DNA of 64,000 nucleotides from Pseudomonas sp. PDM04 (GTDB lineage Bacteria > Pseudomonadota > Gammaproteobacteria > Pseudomonadales > Pseudomonadaceae), in contig NZ_JACVAI010000005.1 in the NCBI RefSeq assembly GCF_014851765.1, forward strand, positions 522,915-586,914, written 5' to 3'. The translations under genes and the position numbers were made by a program. Below, piece after piece: positions 17,779 through 26,644 of the stretch. Under the pieces are notes generated by a model. It made no database searches and was not told the DNA's origin. It saw only the letters and a program-made list of their open reading frames with translations. How positions within the stretch are numbered: the first letter of the stretch is position 1; the number at the start of each line of letters is the position of its first letter.

Positions 17779-19449
17779 TTACACGGTTATGACCGAAGGA
17801 GTCGAATCCGATGAAAAAGTGGCATTTTGCTTTGATGTCCGGGCGGCATGCACACGGTTGCGTCCGGCGTGCTTGGCGCGATACAGCGCCTCGTCCGCCT
17901 GACTGGCCATCATCAGGCTGTCAGAGTCCTCACAGAGTTCGACCACCCCGGCGCTGAAGGTGCACCACAGGTCCTGGGGCTGGGCCGGGTAGTGAATTTC
18001 CGCAAACCGCTGGCGGATTTCGTCGAGAACCTGGTGTGCCGCCTCGATATCGGTGTCGGGCATGACGATGGCGAATTCCTCGCCGCCGTAGCGCCCGATG
18101 AAGTCGGTCTTGCGCAGGCGTTGCTTGAGAAACAGTGCCAGGCTCTTGATCACGCGATCACCCATGGGGTGGCCGTGGCTGTCGTTGACCCGTTTGAAAT
18201 GATCGATGTCGAGCATCGCAAAACTCAGCGGCTTGCTCTCGCGGCGCGAGCGGAAGCTGCAGTCTTCGAGCAATTGCAGAATGTGCGTGTGGTTGTACAG
18301 CCCGGTGAGGCTGTCGCGCACCATCCGAGCCTTGAGGTTGCGCGCCCGCGCCGCGCGGTTGCGCACGGTGGTGATCAGGTGACGGGGCTTGATCGGCTTG
18401 GTCAGGAAGTCATCGCCGCCCTCGCTCATGGCGTCGAGCTGCTTGTCCAGGTCGTCCTCGGCGGACAGGTAAATGATCGGCACGCTGACATAGCGGTCGT
18501 TGTGCCGAATTACCTTGGCCAGTTCCGTGCCGGTGCAGGTCGGCATGTACATGTCGAGGATGATCAGGTCGGGCTGGAAGTCCGCCAGTTCGGCCATGGC
18601 CTGGATCGGATCGATCAGGGTGCGCGTGACGATCCCGGCGCTGTTGAGCAGGCGCTCGGTATGCAGGGCCTGGGCGCGGGAGTCGTCGATGATCAGCACT
18701 TTATAAGGTTCGTACTGCGCGACGCAGGTCAGGACTTCGATTTTCTCCAGCAGGCTCGAGGCTTCGAGGGTGCCGGTCAGGAACTCCTGGCCACCGGCCC
18801 GCACTGCGGCCAGGCGAGTCGGAGTGTCGGTTTCGTGCAGGCTGAAGAACAGCAGTGGTAACGGTTCGTCCAGGCCGACCTGGGCTTCGGCGGCCAGTTT
18901 CAGGCCAATGCCCGGACCGCTGAAATCCACATCCATGACAATCGCGGCGGGCAGGCGCTCGACCATCGACGAGCGGAAAGCCGCCACGCTGTCGAGGGAT
19001 TGGGCGCTGAGACCGAAGAACTCGAGCTGCTTGGCCAGGCGCTCGGCACGGTCGTGATCCTGCAGCATCACGTAGATCGGCTTGCGCAGTGGTGGCAGAA
19101 ACGTTTGATCGAGTTGATCGCCATGGCGCAGGCCGGTGCGCGACAGGCGCTGCATCAGGCGGTTGAGGTCGGTGATCAGCCCGCTGCTCAAGCGACCGCG
19201 ATTGGCGTCGACCGCTTCGAGCGACTGGCCGATATGGCGTGCCAGCTGGGTGTGTTCCGGTTGTTCGAAACGCTCGGCGAAACGCAGCAGGCGCAGATTG
19301 GCCTCGCTTAGCTCCGTCAGATCGGCGAGGGACCACTCAGTGCGTTGCAGGCGCTGCCAGATCTCAAGAATTTGACGTGCCTGGTGAATTACCCGCTGGG
19401 CAAAGTGGTGCTTGAGGCGCTCGCGGCTTGGGTCTTCTGGCTCGGTCAT
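17779..19449 (-). CDS. gcbA: Diguanylate cyclase with two receiver domains (GcbA)
   Basis: A 556-residue cytoplasmic protein making c-di-GMP. Order: helical N-terminus (1-130), degenerate receiver (about 130-250), canonical receiver (VLIIDDS; phospho-Asp in LIILDMYMPTCTG, about 307), and a GGDEF domain with active site GRYGGEEFAIVM. An intact I-site RKTD lies five residues upstream of GGEEF, so product inhibition is expected. Synteny with PA4843 and the known P. fluorescens GcbA, which promotes attachment, supports the name. No HPt or kinase partner is adjacent. The 510-bp divergent spacer to the DUF2333 gene must carry its promoter. Confidence 0.9.
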   Translation of the reverse strand: MTEPEDPSRERLKHHFAQRVIHQARQILEIWQRLQRTEWSLADLTELSEANLRLLRFAERFEQPEHTQLARHIGQSLEAVDANRGRLSSGLITDLNRLMQRLSRTGLRHGDQLDQTFLPPLRKPIYVMLQDHDRAERLAKQLEFFGLSAQSLDSVAAFRSSMVERLPAAIVMDVDFSGPGIGLKLAAEAQVGLDEPLPLLFFSLHETDTPTRLAAVRAGGQEFLTGTLEASSLLEKIEVLTCVAQYEPYKVLIIDDSRAQALHTERLLNSAGIVTRTLIDPIQAMAELADFQPDLIILDMYMPTCTGTELAKVIRHNDRYVSVPIIYLSAEDDLDKQLDAMSEGGDDFLTKPIKPRHLITTVRNRAARARNLKARMVRDSLTGLYNHTHILQLLEDCSFRSRRESKPLSFAMLDIDHFKRVNDSHGHPMGDRVIKSLALFLKQRLRKTDFIGRYGGEEFAIVMPDTDIEAAHQVLDEIRQRFAEIHYPAQPQDLWCTFSAGVVELCEDSDSLMMASQADEALYRAKHAGRNRVHAARTSKQNATFSSDSTPSVITV

Positions 19450-19959
19450 ATCCTGACTACTAGGTAGGGTGCATGCTGAGGTCGACTGGTGGCTCTATGC
19501 TAGCACCTCTTTTCGGTGGGATGAGTGTCGTACGTCAATAATCTGCAACGTGAATGCATTCAGTTTCTGACTTGGCGGTCTGTTACTGCCTGCTCGTTTC
19601 CCCCAGGCTCCCGAAAAACGGGGGGTTCAGGAACTTTCCGGCCGCTGTGTACGAAACCTTCGCCGCGTCGACATGCGTTGGCTGTCGGGAAATTCTGATT
19701 TTTCATCGGGCTGATTCAAACGCTTTTTGGCGCTGACAGGCTTCAGGGAAACCCTTAGATGCCGTGACGGTCATGAGCCAGTGTTTCAAGGATCAACCCT
19801 GCGATCAGCAACGCCTGATCCAGCCAGGCCAGCTAGAGTTCACGGGTATGACGCGGCACTGTTTTTTTCGGATCACCCGACGACGGGTGCCGGGCCAAGG
19901 CACGTTGTTGTATGGTTGTGGTCGAAACGATGAACTCAAGTGATTGAAAGGATATCGCC
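19450..19959. other. Intergenic region between gcbA and the DUF2333 gene
   Basis: This 510-bp divergent spacer has no credible gene. It shows a C-run/G-run hairpin (CCCCCAGG with CGGGGGG, about 19600-19626) and a CACCCG/CGGGTG hairpin at about 19877-19892 just before the plus-strand gene. Promoters for both flanking genes must lie here, but none is clear enough to mark. Confidence 0.4.
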
Positions 19960-21027
19960 ATGCTGGACTGGAAGAACCGCGCGGGCAGCGCGCCTGAACG
20001 ACCTGCTGAACCGAAGTCGGCTACCCGCAGTTACGTCGGTGGCCTGTTGTTCAGCCGGGCGCTGGCCACGTTGATCGGTCTCTACCTGCTTGTGACCATT
20101 GCGCTGGGCTGGTACTGGAGCCAGGAGCCGGCGCTGTTCCCGGTTCAACAGAATGCCCAGCTGGCCGCCGAGAAAGAAGGCAAGCAGATGGTCATCGGCT
20201 ACACCACGGTGGAAACCCTCAAGACGGTCGCCGATACCCTGCTCACCAAACCGGGTGGCTATATCTCCAACGACCGCTTCCCGCCGGGCCTGTGGATGGA
20301 TAACACGCCGAGCTGGGAGTACGGCGTGCTGGTCCAGGTGCGCGACCTGACGCGTGCCCTGCGCAAGGATTTTGCCCGCTCGCAATCGCAGTCCGCCGAA
20401 GACGCCGATCTGGCCAAGGCCGAGCCGCGTTTCAACTTCGACAACAGAAGCTGGGTGTTGCCCTCCAGTGAATCCGAGTACCAGGAAGGCATCGCTTCCC
20501 TGAGTCGCTATCAGGCGCGCCTGTCCGACCCGCAGCAGAAAAACGCGCTGTTCTACGCCCGTGCCGACAACCTGAACAACTGGCTGGGCGATGTCGGCAC
20601 GCGCCTGGGCTCGCTGTCGCAACGCCTGTCGGCCAGCGTCGGTCGGGTCAAGTTGAATACTGCGCTGAAGACTGAAGTGGTCGCGCCGGGCGAGGTGCCG
20701 CAGGTCGACGAAGAAATCGTCGAAACCCCGTGGATGCAGATCGACAACGTGTTCTACGAGGCGCGCGGCCAGGCGTGGGCGCTGTCCCATCTGTTGCGGG
20801 CCATTGAGGTCGATTTCGCCGATGTGCTGGCGAAAAAGAACGCAACGGTCAGCGTGCGCCAGATCATTCGTGAGCTGGAAGCTTCGCAGGAGCCGGTGTG
20901 GAGCCCGATGATCCTCAACGGCAGTGGCTTTGGCGTGCTGGCCAACCATTCGCTGGTCATGGCCAACTACATTTCCCGGGCCAACGCGGCGGTGATCGAT
21001 TTGCGTCAACTGCTCAATCAGGGCTGA
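19960..21027 (+). CDS. DUF2333 family membrane-anchored protein
   Basis: A 355-residue protein. A basic, Pro-rich N-terminus (1-30) is followed by one membrane helix (about 31-54, GLLFSRALATLIGLYLLVTI) and a large extracytoplasmic domain. It matches the DUF2333 protein found at this place in pseudomonads (PA4842). A GAAAGGA ribosome-binding site precedes the ATG. The Nudix gene begins three bases after its stop, so they are co-transcribed. Function is unknown; cell-envelope location is inferred from the single helix. Confidence 0.85.
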   Translation: MLDWKNRAGSAPERPAEPKSATRSYVGGLLFSRALATLIGLYLLVTIALGWYWSQEPALFPVQQNAQLAAEKEGKQMVIGYTTVETLKTVADTLLTKPGGYISNDRFPPGLWMDNTPSWEYGVLVQVRDLTRALRKDFARSQSQSAEDADLAKAEPRFNFDNRSWVLPSSESEYQEGIASLSRYQARLSDPQQKNALFYARADNLNNWLGDVGTRLGSLSQRLSASVGRVKLNTALKTEVVAPGEVPQVDEEIVETPWMQIDNVFYEARGQAWALSHLLRAIEVDFADVLAKKNATVSVRQIIRELEASQEPVWSPMILNGSGFGVLANHSLVMANYISRANAAVIDLRQLLNQG

Positions 21028-21030
21028 GTC

Positions 21031-21588
21031 ATGGTCGATAACGCAAGGGAGGCCGCCCATCGCGCGGCTTCCGATGCCGAACAGATCGCCTGGGTCGACG
21101 AGCAGGACAACCTGCTCGGCGCCCTGGTCCGCTCCGACCTGCGCGAGCGCGGTCTGATCGGGCGCGGCACCTACATCATGCTGTTCAACTCCGCCGGGGA
21201 CCTCTGTGTGCATCGGCGCACCTTGAGCAAGGCGATCTATCCGGGTTACTGGGATGTGGCGGCGGGGGGCATGGTGCTCGCCAGCGAAACCTACGCCGAA
21301 TCGGCCGCCCGGGAGCTGGAAGAAGAGTTGGGGGTGAGCGGGGTGGAGCTGACGGCCCACGATCACTTCTTCTTTGAAGACACGGGTAACCGGCTCTGGT
21401 GTTCGGCCTTTTCCGCGGTGTGGGACGGCCCCTTGGTCCTGCAACCCGAGGAAGTGCTGGAAGCCCGCTTTATCCCGATTGATCAGGTCATGCTGGAAAT
21501 CCAGCAAAAGCCTTACTGCCCGGACTCTTTGGCAGCCTTGAAGCGCTATCTGCGGGCTCATCGGGACGACGTCGCAAAAGAGGCATAA
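21031..21588 (+). CDS. Nudix hydrolase
   Basis: A 185-residue hydrolase with a complete Nudix box, G-x5-E-x7-RE-L-x-EE-x-G-V, beginning at GMVLASETYAESAAREL (about residue 90). Preceding residues (HRRTLSKAIYPGYWDVAAGG) resemble the isopentenyl-diphosphate-isomerase/YfcD-type branch. The substrate is probably a nucleoside-diphosphate derivative but cannot be named. It is tightly linked to DUF2333 upstream (3-bp gap) and corresponds to PA4841. Confidence 0.9.
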   Translation: MVDNAREAAHRAASDAEQIAWVDEQDNLLGALVRSDLRERGLIGRGTYIMLFNSAGDLCVHRRTLSKAIYPGYWDVAAGGMVLASETYAESAARELEEELGVSGVELTAHDHFFFEDTGNRLWCSAFSAVWDGPLVLQPEEVLEARFIPIDQVMLEIQQKPYCPDSLAALKRYLRAHRDDVAKEA

Positions 21589-21819
21589 ATTGGCGCCGAT
21601 TGGCTCTTAGCAATCGGCGTTTTTGCCGTTACACTGCGCGACCTTTTCAAACTGTGACGGCGTGGGTTTTTGCTGTTTCTGTTTTGCAGGCGCGAGCCAG
21701 CTCGTTCCTGCAGCAGTCCAGCCGTTTCAGTAGCGCTGCCCCTGCCTGAGTGGGGCTTCGCGGTCGATAGCCTTGTCCAGGGCTGCGACCAGTCTTTGTC
21801 CTCCCATAGAGGATTGCCG

Positions 21820-22191
21820 GTGGCCAAAAAAGCCGCATCCTTCGCCGCCCTAGGTGGCCTGGTATTCTCCACCGACGCAGGTCGTCATTGCCCGGAATGC
21901 AGTCAACCGGTGGACGCCTGCATCTGCAAACAGACCGTTATCCCGGCCGGCGACGGCATCGCTCGCGTGCGTCGCGAAAGCAAGGGCCGTGGCGGCAAGA
22001 CGGTGACCACCATCACCGGCGTGCCACTGGCCGAAGACGCGCTCAAGGAACTGGCCACCACGTTGAAGAAACGCTGTGGCACCGGTGGGGCGTTGAAGGA
22101 CGGTGTCATTGAAATCCAGGGGGATCATGTCGAGCTGTTGTTGGGCGAACTGATCAAGCTCGGTTTCAAGGCGAAGAAGTCTGGCGGCTAG
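21820..22191 (+). CDS. yciH: SUI1-family translation initiation factor-like protein YciH
   Basis: A 123-residue protein related to eukaryotic eIF1. The N-terminal part has a Cys cluster (CPEC...CICK, about 24-38). The SUI1 domain shows VRRESKGRGGKTVTTITGVP and GTGGALKDGVIEIQGDH. The start is a GTG at 21820 preceded by AGAGGA; the frame continues upstream, but that stretch is not protein-like. It may monitor initiation on leaderless or atypical mRNAs, as E. coli YciH does. It corresponds to PA4840. Confidence 0.92.
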   Translation: MAKKAASFAALGGLVFSTDAGRHCPECSQPVDACICKQTVIPAGDGIARVRRESKGRGGKTVTTITGVPLAEDALKELATTLKKRCGTGGALKDGVIEIQGDHVELLLGELIKLGFKAKKSGG

Positions 22192-22195
22192 CAGC

Positions 22196-22272
22196 CTCTG
22201 TGAAGACCACCTGTGGCTTGATCCAGTCCCGAGATCCTCTGGTCTGACGTCGTCACCATGGTTTTCACAGAG
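22196..22272. repeat. Long inverted repeat between yciH and speA
   Basis: Fourteen-base arms CTCTGTGAAGACCA (22196-22209) and TGGTTTTCACAGAG (22259-22272) pair with a single G-U wobble, enclosing 49 nt that contain further AGACCA/TGGTCT complementarity. It starts 5 bp after the yciH stop, so it could be a read-through attenuator, a 3' processing hairpin or a small mobile repeat. No T-run follows. Confidence 0.55.
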
Positions 22273-22409
22273 CCTGTTCCTGACCGGCTTCTAAACTCGT
22301 TGCGGTCGACGGGGTCTACCCCTTCGTTGACGAACCGTCATTTTCATCCTTTAGACTGCGCCGGCCTGAATCCAGGCGACGCTCTATGACTTCTTTATAG
22401 GGGACTTCA

Positions 22410-24323
22410 ATGTCCGTACGACGCACACGCAAAGACGATGGCAGCCAATGGACAGTTGCGGACAGCCGCAGTGTTTACGGGATTCGCCATTGGGGGGCCG
22501 GGTATTTCGCGATCAATGACGCCGGTCGCGTCGAGGTTCGTCCGAACGGCCCCGACAGTTCGCCTATCGACCTGTTCGAGCAAGTCGACCAGCTGCGCCA
22601 GAGCGGCCTGTCCTTGCCGTTGCTGGTGCGTTTCCCGGATATCCTGCAAGACCGCGTGCGTCAGTTGACCGGCGCGTTCGACGCCAACATCGCGCGCCTG
22701 GAATACCAGAGCAAGTACACCGCGCTGTATCCGATCAAGGTCAACCAGCAGGAAGCGGTGATCGAGAACATCATCGCCACGCAGAATGTGTCGATCGGTC
22801 TCGAGGCGGGCTCCAAGCCGGAACTGCTGGCCGTGCTGGCCCTGGCACCGAAGGGCGGCACCATCGTCTGCAACGGTTACAAGGATCGCGAATTCATTCG
22901 TCTGGCGCTGATGGGCCAGAAGCTTGGGCACAACGTATTCATCGTGATCGAGAAAGAATCCGAAGTGGGGCTGGTGATCGAGGAAGCCGCGTCGCTGAAG
23001 GTCAAGCCACAGGTCGGCCTGCGGGTGCGCCTGTCGTCCCTGGCGTCGTCGAAGTGGGCGGACACCGGTGGCGAGAAATCCAAGTTCGGTCTGTCGGCGG
23101 CGCAGTTGCTGTCGGTGGTCGAGCGTTTCCGCGCGGCCGGCCTGGACCAGGGCATTCGCCTGCTGCATTTCCACATGGGTTCGCAGATCGCCAACCTGGC
23201 GGACTACCAGCACGGTTTCAAGGAAGCGATCCGTTACTACGGTGAGCTGCGCAACCTCGGCCTGCCGGTGGATCACATCGACGTCGGCGGCGGTTTGGGC
23301 GTGGACTACGACGGCACACACTCGCGCAACGCCAGCTCGATCAACTACGACATGGACGATTACGCCGGTGTGGTGGTCGGCATGCTCAAGGAATTCTGCG
23401 ACGCGCAGAGCCTGCCGCATCCGAACATTTTCTCCGAGAGCGGTCGTTCCCTGACCGCGCACCACGCCATGCTGGTGGTGCAGGTCACTGACGTCGAGAA
23501 ACACAACGACGACGTGCCGCAGATCGAGAACAAGGAAGCACTGCCGGAAACCGTGCAGTGGCTGGTCGACCTGCTCGGCCCGACCGATATCGAAATGGTC
23601 ACCGAAACCTACTGGCGTGCCACGCACTACATGAGCGACGTGGCCGCCCAGTATGCCGACGGCAAACTGACCCTGGCGGAAAAAGCCCTGGCCGAACAAT
23701 GCTACTTCGCGGTGTGCCGTCGCCTGCACAACTCGCTGAAGGCGCGCCAGCGTTCCCACCGTCAGGTGCTCGACGAACTCAATGACAAGCTGGCCGACAA
23801 GTACATCTGCAACTTCTCGGTGTTCCAGAGCCTGCCGGACACCTGGGCCATCGGCCAGGTGTTGCCGATCCTGCCGCTGCACCGTCTCGACGAAGAGCCG
23901 CTGCGTCGTGCCGTGCTGCAGGACCTGACCTGTGACTCGGACGGCAAGATCAAGCAGTACGTCGACGAGCAGAGCATCGAAACCAGCCTGCCGGTGCACG
24001 CACTGAAGGACGGTGAAGACTACCTGCTGGGCATCTTCCTGGTCGGGGCCTATCAGGAAATTCTCGGCGACATGCACAACCTGTTCGGTGACACCGACTC
24101 GGTGAACATCTACCAGAATGCCGATGGCAGTGTGTACCACGCGGGTATCGAAACCCACGACACCATCGAAGACATGCTGCGTTACGTGCACTTGTCGCCG
24201 GAAGAACTGATGACTCATTACCGCGACAAGTGCGCCAGCGCCCGTATCTCGGCCGCCGAGCGTACCCAGTTCCTTGACGCCCTGCGTCTGGGCCTGACCC
24301 GTTCGTCTTACCTGTCGTCCTGA
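22410..24323 (+). CDS. speA: Biosynthetic arginine decarboxylase
   Basis: A 637-residue PLP enzyme converting arginine to agmatine, the entry to putrescine and spermidine synthesis. The PLP-lysine region is ALYPIKVNQQEAVIENIIA (about residues 105-123), followed by GLEAGSKPELLAVLAL, HFHMGSQIANL and SESGRSLTAHHAML. Length and motifs match SpeA; the start at MSVRRTRKDDGSQWTV is typical for pseudomonads. It ends the block syntenic with P. aeruginosa PA4856-PA4839. Confidence 0.97.
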   Translation: MSVRRTRKDDGSQWTVADSRSVYGIRHWGAGYFAINDAGRVEVRPNGPDSSPIDLFEQVDQLRQSGLSLPLLVRFPDILQDRVRQLTGAFDANIARLEYQSKYTALYPIKVNQQEAVIENIIATQNVSIGLEAGSKPELLAVLALAPKGGTIVCNGYKDREFIRLALMGQKLGHNVFIVIEKESEVGLVIEEAASLKVKPQVGLRVRLSSLASSKWADTGGEKSKFGLSAAQLLSVVERFRAAGLDQGIRLLHFHMGSQIANLADYQHGFKEAIRYYGELRNLGLPVDHIDVGGGLGVDYDGTHSRNASSINYDMDDYAGVVVGMLKEFCDAQSLPHPNIFSESGRSLTAHHAMLVVQVTDVEKHNDDVPQIENKEALPETVQWLVDLLGPTDIEMVTETYWRATHYMSDVAAQYADGKLTLAEKALAEQCYFAVCRRLHNSLKARQRSHRQVLDELNDKLADKYICNFSVFQSLPDTWAIGQVLPILPLHRLDEEPLRRAVLQDLTCDSDGKIKQYVDEQSIETSLPVHALKDGEDYLLGIFLVGAYQEILGDMHNLFGDTDSVNIYQNADGSVYHAGIETHDTIEDMLRYVHLSPEELMTHYRDKCASARISAAERTQFLDALRLGLTRSSYLSS

Positions 24324-24335
24324 CGTCAGTCCACG

Positions 24336-24386
24336 CCAGGCTGTCTGAAAATGTACCGCTTGCTGCGGGAATTTCAGATGGCCTGG
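24336..24386 (+). terminator. Probable terminator after speA
   Basis: A 15-bp stem with two G-U wobbles (24336-24350 with 24372-24386) encloses an inner CCGC/GCGG hairpin, 13 bp past the speA stop. A T-rich stretch (TTTCTCCATTTTT) follows about 10 nt later. Confidence 0.6.
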
Positions 24387-24551
24387 GTGCGGCGTTTCTC
24401 CATTTTTCCGGGAAGTTGCTCCGACTTCCGGCCATCAAAGTCATATGGTCTTCTTTTCGCGTAGGCCATTTCCTAAGTTGTACTTCAGCACTCTACTCGG
24501 CCATGTCTCTCGGCGAGAATCCCCGGCCGCCCCTCCTGTAGAGAATCGCCG

Positions 24552-25862
24552 ATGTTCGATCCAGTCAACGAGCCCTCATTTCGTCTGGATATAGCCGGTC
24601 TGCCTGAGCCTTTTGAAGTCCTGGCCTTTACCGGTAGAGAAGCGATCAGCGAGCCCTTTGCGTTCGACGTGGATCTGCTGATCGAAGACCCGGCGCTTGA
24701 CCTCGCCAGTTTGCTGTATCGACCGGCCGCGTTGCATATCGGACCCCAGAACCGAGCGATACAAGGCCAATTGCACGAACTGGTCCAGCGTGACCATGGC
24801 ACCAGCGCCCGGCTCTGCCAGGTGCGACTGGGGCCGAAGCTGGCGTGTCTTGACCAGCGCTTGAGCCAGCGGATTTTCAATGCGCTGTCGGTGCCAGAGA
24901 TCCTCGATCAGGTGCTCAGAGAGCATGGCATCGTCGGCAGGGACCGGCGCTTCGAGTTGGAAGGCGATTACCCGCCGCTGGATTTCTGTACCCAATATCG
25001 GGAGTCGGATTTGCAGTTTCTTCATCGCCTCTGCGCCCAGGCATCACTGCATTACCACTTCGAGCATCAGGAGCGTGGGCACTGCCTGGTGTTTGGTGAT
25101 GGTCACGGGCATTTCCGTGCAGGCGCGCGTGCCCCGTTTCGGGTCGATGGCGAGCGTCCGGGCGTGCGCCAGTTTCAACTTCAGGCGGGTCAGTGCCAGG
25201 CACCCGGTGCTGAAGGTCGCAGCGATCTGTCGGCGTTGCGCAGCGGGTATTCGATGGCGTTGACCGGTCATCCGGTCGCCGAGTGGAACCGGCGGTGGCT
25301 GCTGACCCACGTAGAACACCAGGGCCGCCAGGATCCCGTCGAACCCTACACGAACCAGATTCGCGCCGTGCCCTGGCCGGCCCCCTTCGACCCGCCACGA
25401 GCTCCCGTGAAACCGCGGATGCACAGTCTGCAACGGGCCTGGGTGGTGGAAGTCGAGGAGCTTCGGCCGGATCCGTCCCGACCGGTCGCCGTCCAGTTCG
25501 ACTGGCTCTATCAAGGCGAAGGTGCCAGCCCCAGCCATTGCTGGTTGCCGCTGGCCGGCGAACTGCAAGGCTCGAATGCCTTCGGTGAAGGCACCGAAGT
25601 GGTGGTGAGCTTCATCGAGGGCGATCCGGACCAGCCAATGATCTGCGGTTTTCTGCCCACGCCGGCGGCGGTTGAAGAGCTCGGGGTGATGCCGGTGTCA
25701 TTGGCGGGGCCGGCCGGTGAAGGCATGCTGGAACAGCTGCGCTCGGGCGAGCCCTTGGTGGTGTTGTGCCTGATGCCCGGTGGCGGCAGTTTCAGCCATT
25801 GCTGCGAGGTGTTGTGCACCTGTCGGGCGCTGACCCGGTCTGGCCAGAGCGGTGTGGCATGA
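24552..25862 (+). CDS. Short VgrG-like type VI spike protein
   Basis: A 436-residue protein. The N-terminal gp27-like part includes FRLDIAGLPEPFEVLAFTG and the family hallmark QYRESDLQFLHRLC (about 156-169). The gp5-like OB-fold includes VAVQFDWLYQGEG and GTEVVVSFIEGDPDQPMICG (about 351-370). It is well below the usual 600-plus residues: part of the gp27-like middle is missing, and there is no beta-helix needle or DUF2345 extension. It ends in a short tail with CCEVLCTC. Its stop overlaps the DUF4123 gene as ATGA. No T6SS core genes lie in the window. It could be a working mini-spike loader or a degenerate relic. Confidence 0.85.
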   Translation: MFDPVNEPSFRLDIAGLPEPFEVLAFTGREAISEPFAFDVDLLIEDPALDLASLLYRPAALHIGPQNRAIQGQLHELVQRDHGTSARLCQVRLGPKLACLDQRLSQRIFNALSVPEILDQVLREHGIVGRDRRFELEGDYPPLDFCTQYRESDLQFLHRLCAQASLHYHFEHQERGHCLVFGDGHGHFRAGARAPFRVDGERPGVRQFQLQAGQCQAPGAEGRSDLSALRSGYSMALTGHPVAEWNRRWLLTHVEHQGRQDPVEPYTNQIRAVPWPAPFDPPRAPVKPRMHSLQRAWVVEVEELRPDPSRPVAVQFDWLYQGEGASPSHCWLPLAGELQGSNAFGEGTEVVVSFIEGDPDQPMICGFLPTPAAVEELGVMPVSLAGPAGEGMLEQLRSGEPLVVLCLMPGGGSFSHCCEVLCTCRALTRSGQSGVA

Positions 25863-26644
25863 TCGGTGCGACTGCGCAATGGCTGTTGCTGGATGTACCG
25901 AGTGTTCCCCAGGCGCGGGCGCTGTTGCAAAAGGCGTTGCCTCTGGACCGCTGGCTCTGGTTGTTCGAGGGCACGCAATGGCACACGTTGCGTGAGCACG
26001 GCCCGGCGCTGATCGATCTGCGCCAGTGCCCGGCGCTGGCGCAGGCGTGCTACAGCCAGGCGCAGGTCTGCCGTGGCCTGCTTATCGTCAGCGAGGCACC
26101 ACCCACTCGATTGCTCGAGCATTTGCGGCGCATGCTCACCGTCACGCTGGGGCTGCACCACCGAGCCCTGCTGAGTTACTACAACCCGAACACGGCCAGT
26201 TATTTTTTTGATGCCTGCGATGCCCGGGAGCTGAGTCGATGGTTGGGCCCGATCAGCCAGTTGCATTGGTTCGGCGGGACCTGGGCCGACCGGGCGTTTG
26301 GCAGCCAGGGGTGGCAGCAGTTGCTCAACCCGGCGCTGGCCGTGCGTCCTTTGGCCGTCGAAGAAAGCCTCAGCCTGCGTCAGCGGGAGAAGCTGCAGGT
26401 CTGCCTGCTGGAGCAGCATGCCTGGCGCTGGAGCCAATCCACCGGGACCGACTACCAGCGTCTGTGGGCATACCTGCAGGAAGGGCTGGCGCTGGGGTTC
26501 AGCGATCGGCCGGTGCTCGATGGCTGGTTATGGCTGCGCCTGCAGCATCCGACAGCCCCGCTGGTATTGCCGCTGGAGGGGCTGACGCAACAGGAGCGCC
26601 TGGACAGCCTGAGCCAGCGCTGGCAGGACGACCAGGCTCAATGA
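25859..26644 (+). CDS. DUF4123 domain protein (T6SS adaptor type)
   Basis: A 261-residue protein of the DUF4123 (Tap/TEC) type, a family that loads effectors onto VgrG. N-terminal features are WLLLDVPSVPQARALLQKAL and LYRQ-like segments; the central LLSYYNPNTASYFFDACDA and the following GPISQLHWFGG resemble the family core, where R-Y/F-Y-DP is typical. The ATG at 25859 lies in the ATGA overlap with the VgrG-like gene, so translation is coupled. No effector or immunity gene follows: the next gene is on the other strand and overlaps its 3' end by 7 bp. The cargo is therefore unknown or encoded elsewhere. Confidence 0.82.
   Translation: MIGATAQWLLLDVPSVPQARALLQKALPLDRWLWLFEGTQWHTLREHGPALIDLRQCPALAQACYSQAQVCRGLLIVSEAPPTRLLEHLRRMLTVTLGLHHRALLSYYNPNTASYFFDACDARELSRWLGPISQLHWFGGTWADRAFGSQGWQQLLNPALAVRPLAVEESLSLRQREKLQVCLLEQHAWRWSQSTGTDYQRLWAYLQEGLALGFSDRPVLDGWLWLRLQHPTAPLVLPLEGLTQQERLDSLSQRWQDDQAQ

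Noticed and set aside
22407..24218. Long open frame antisense to speA
   Set aside because: speA carries the diagnostic PLP motifs; the antisense frame has no motif and unnatural composition.
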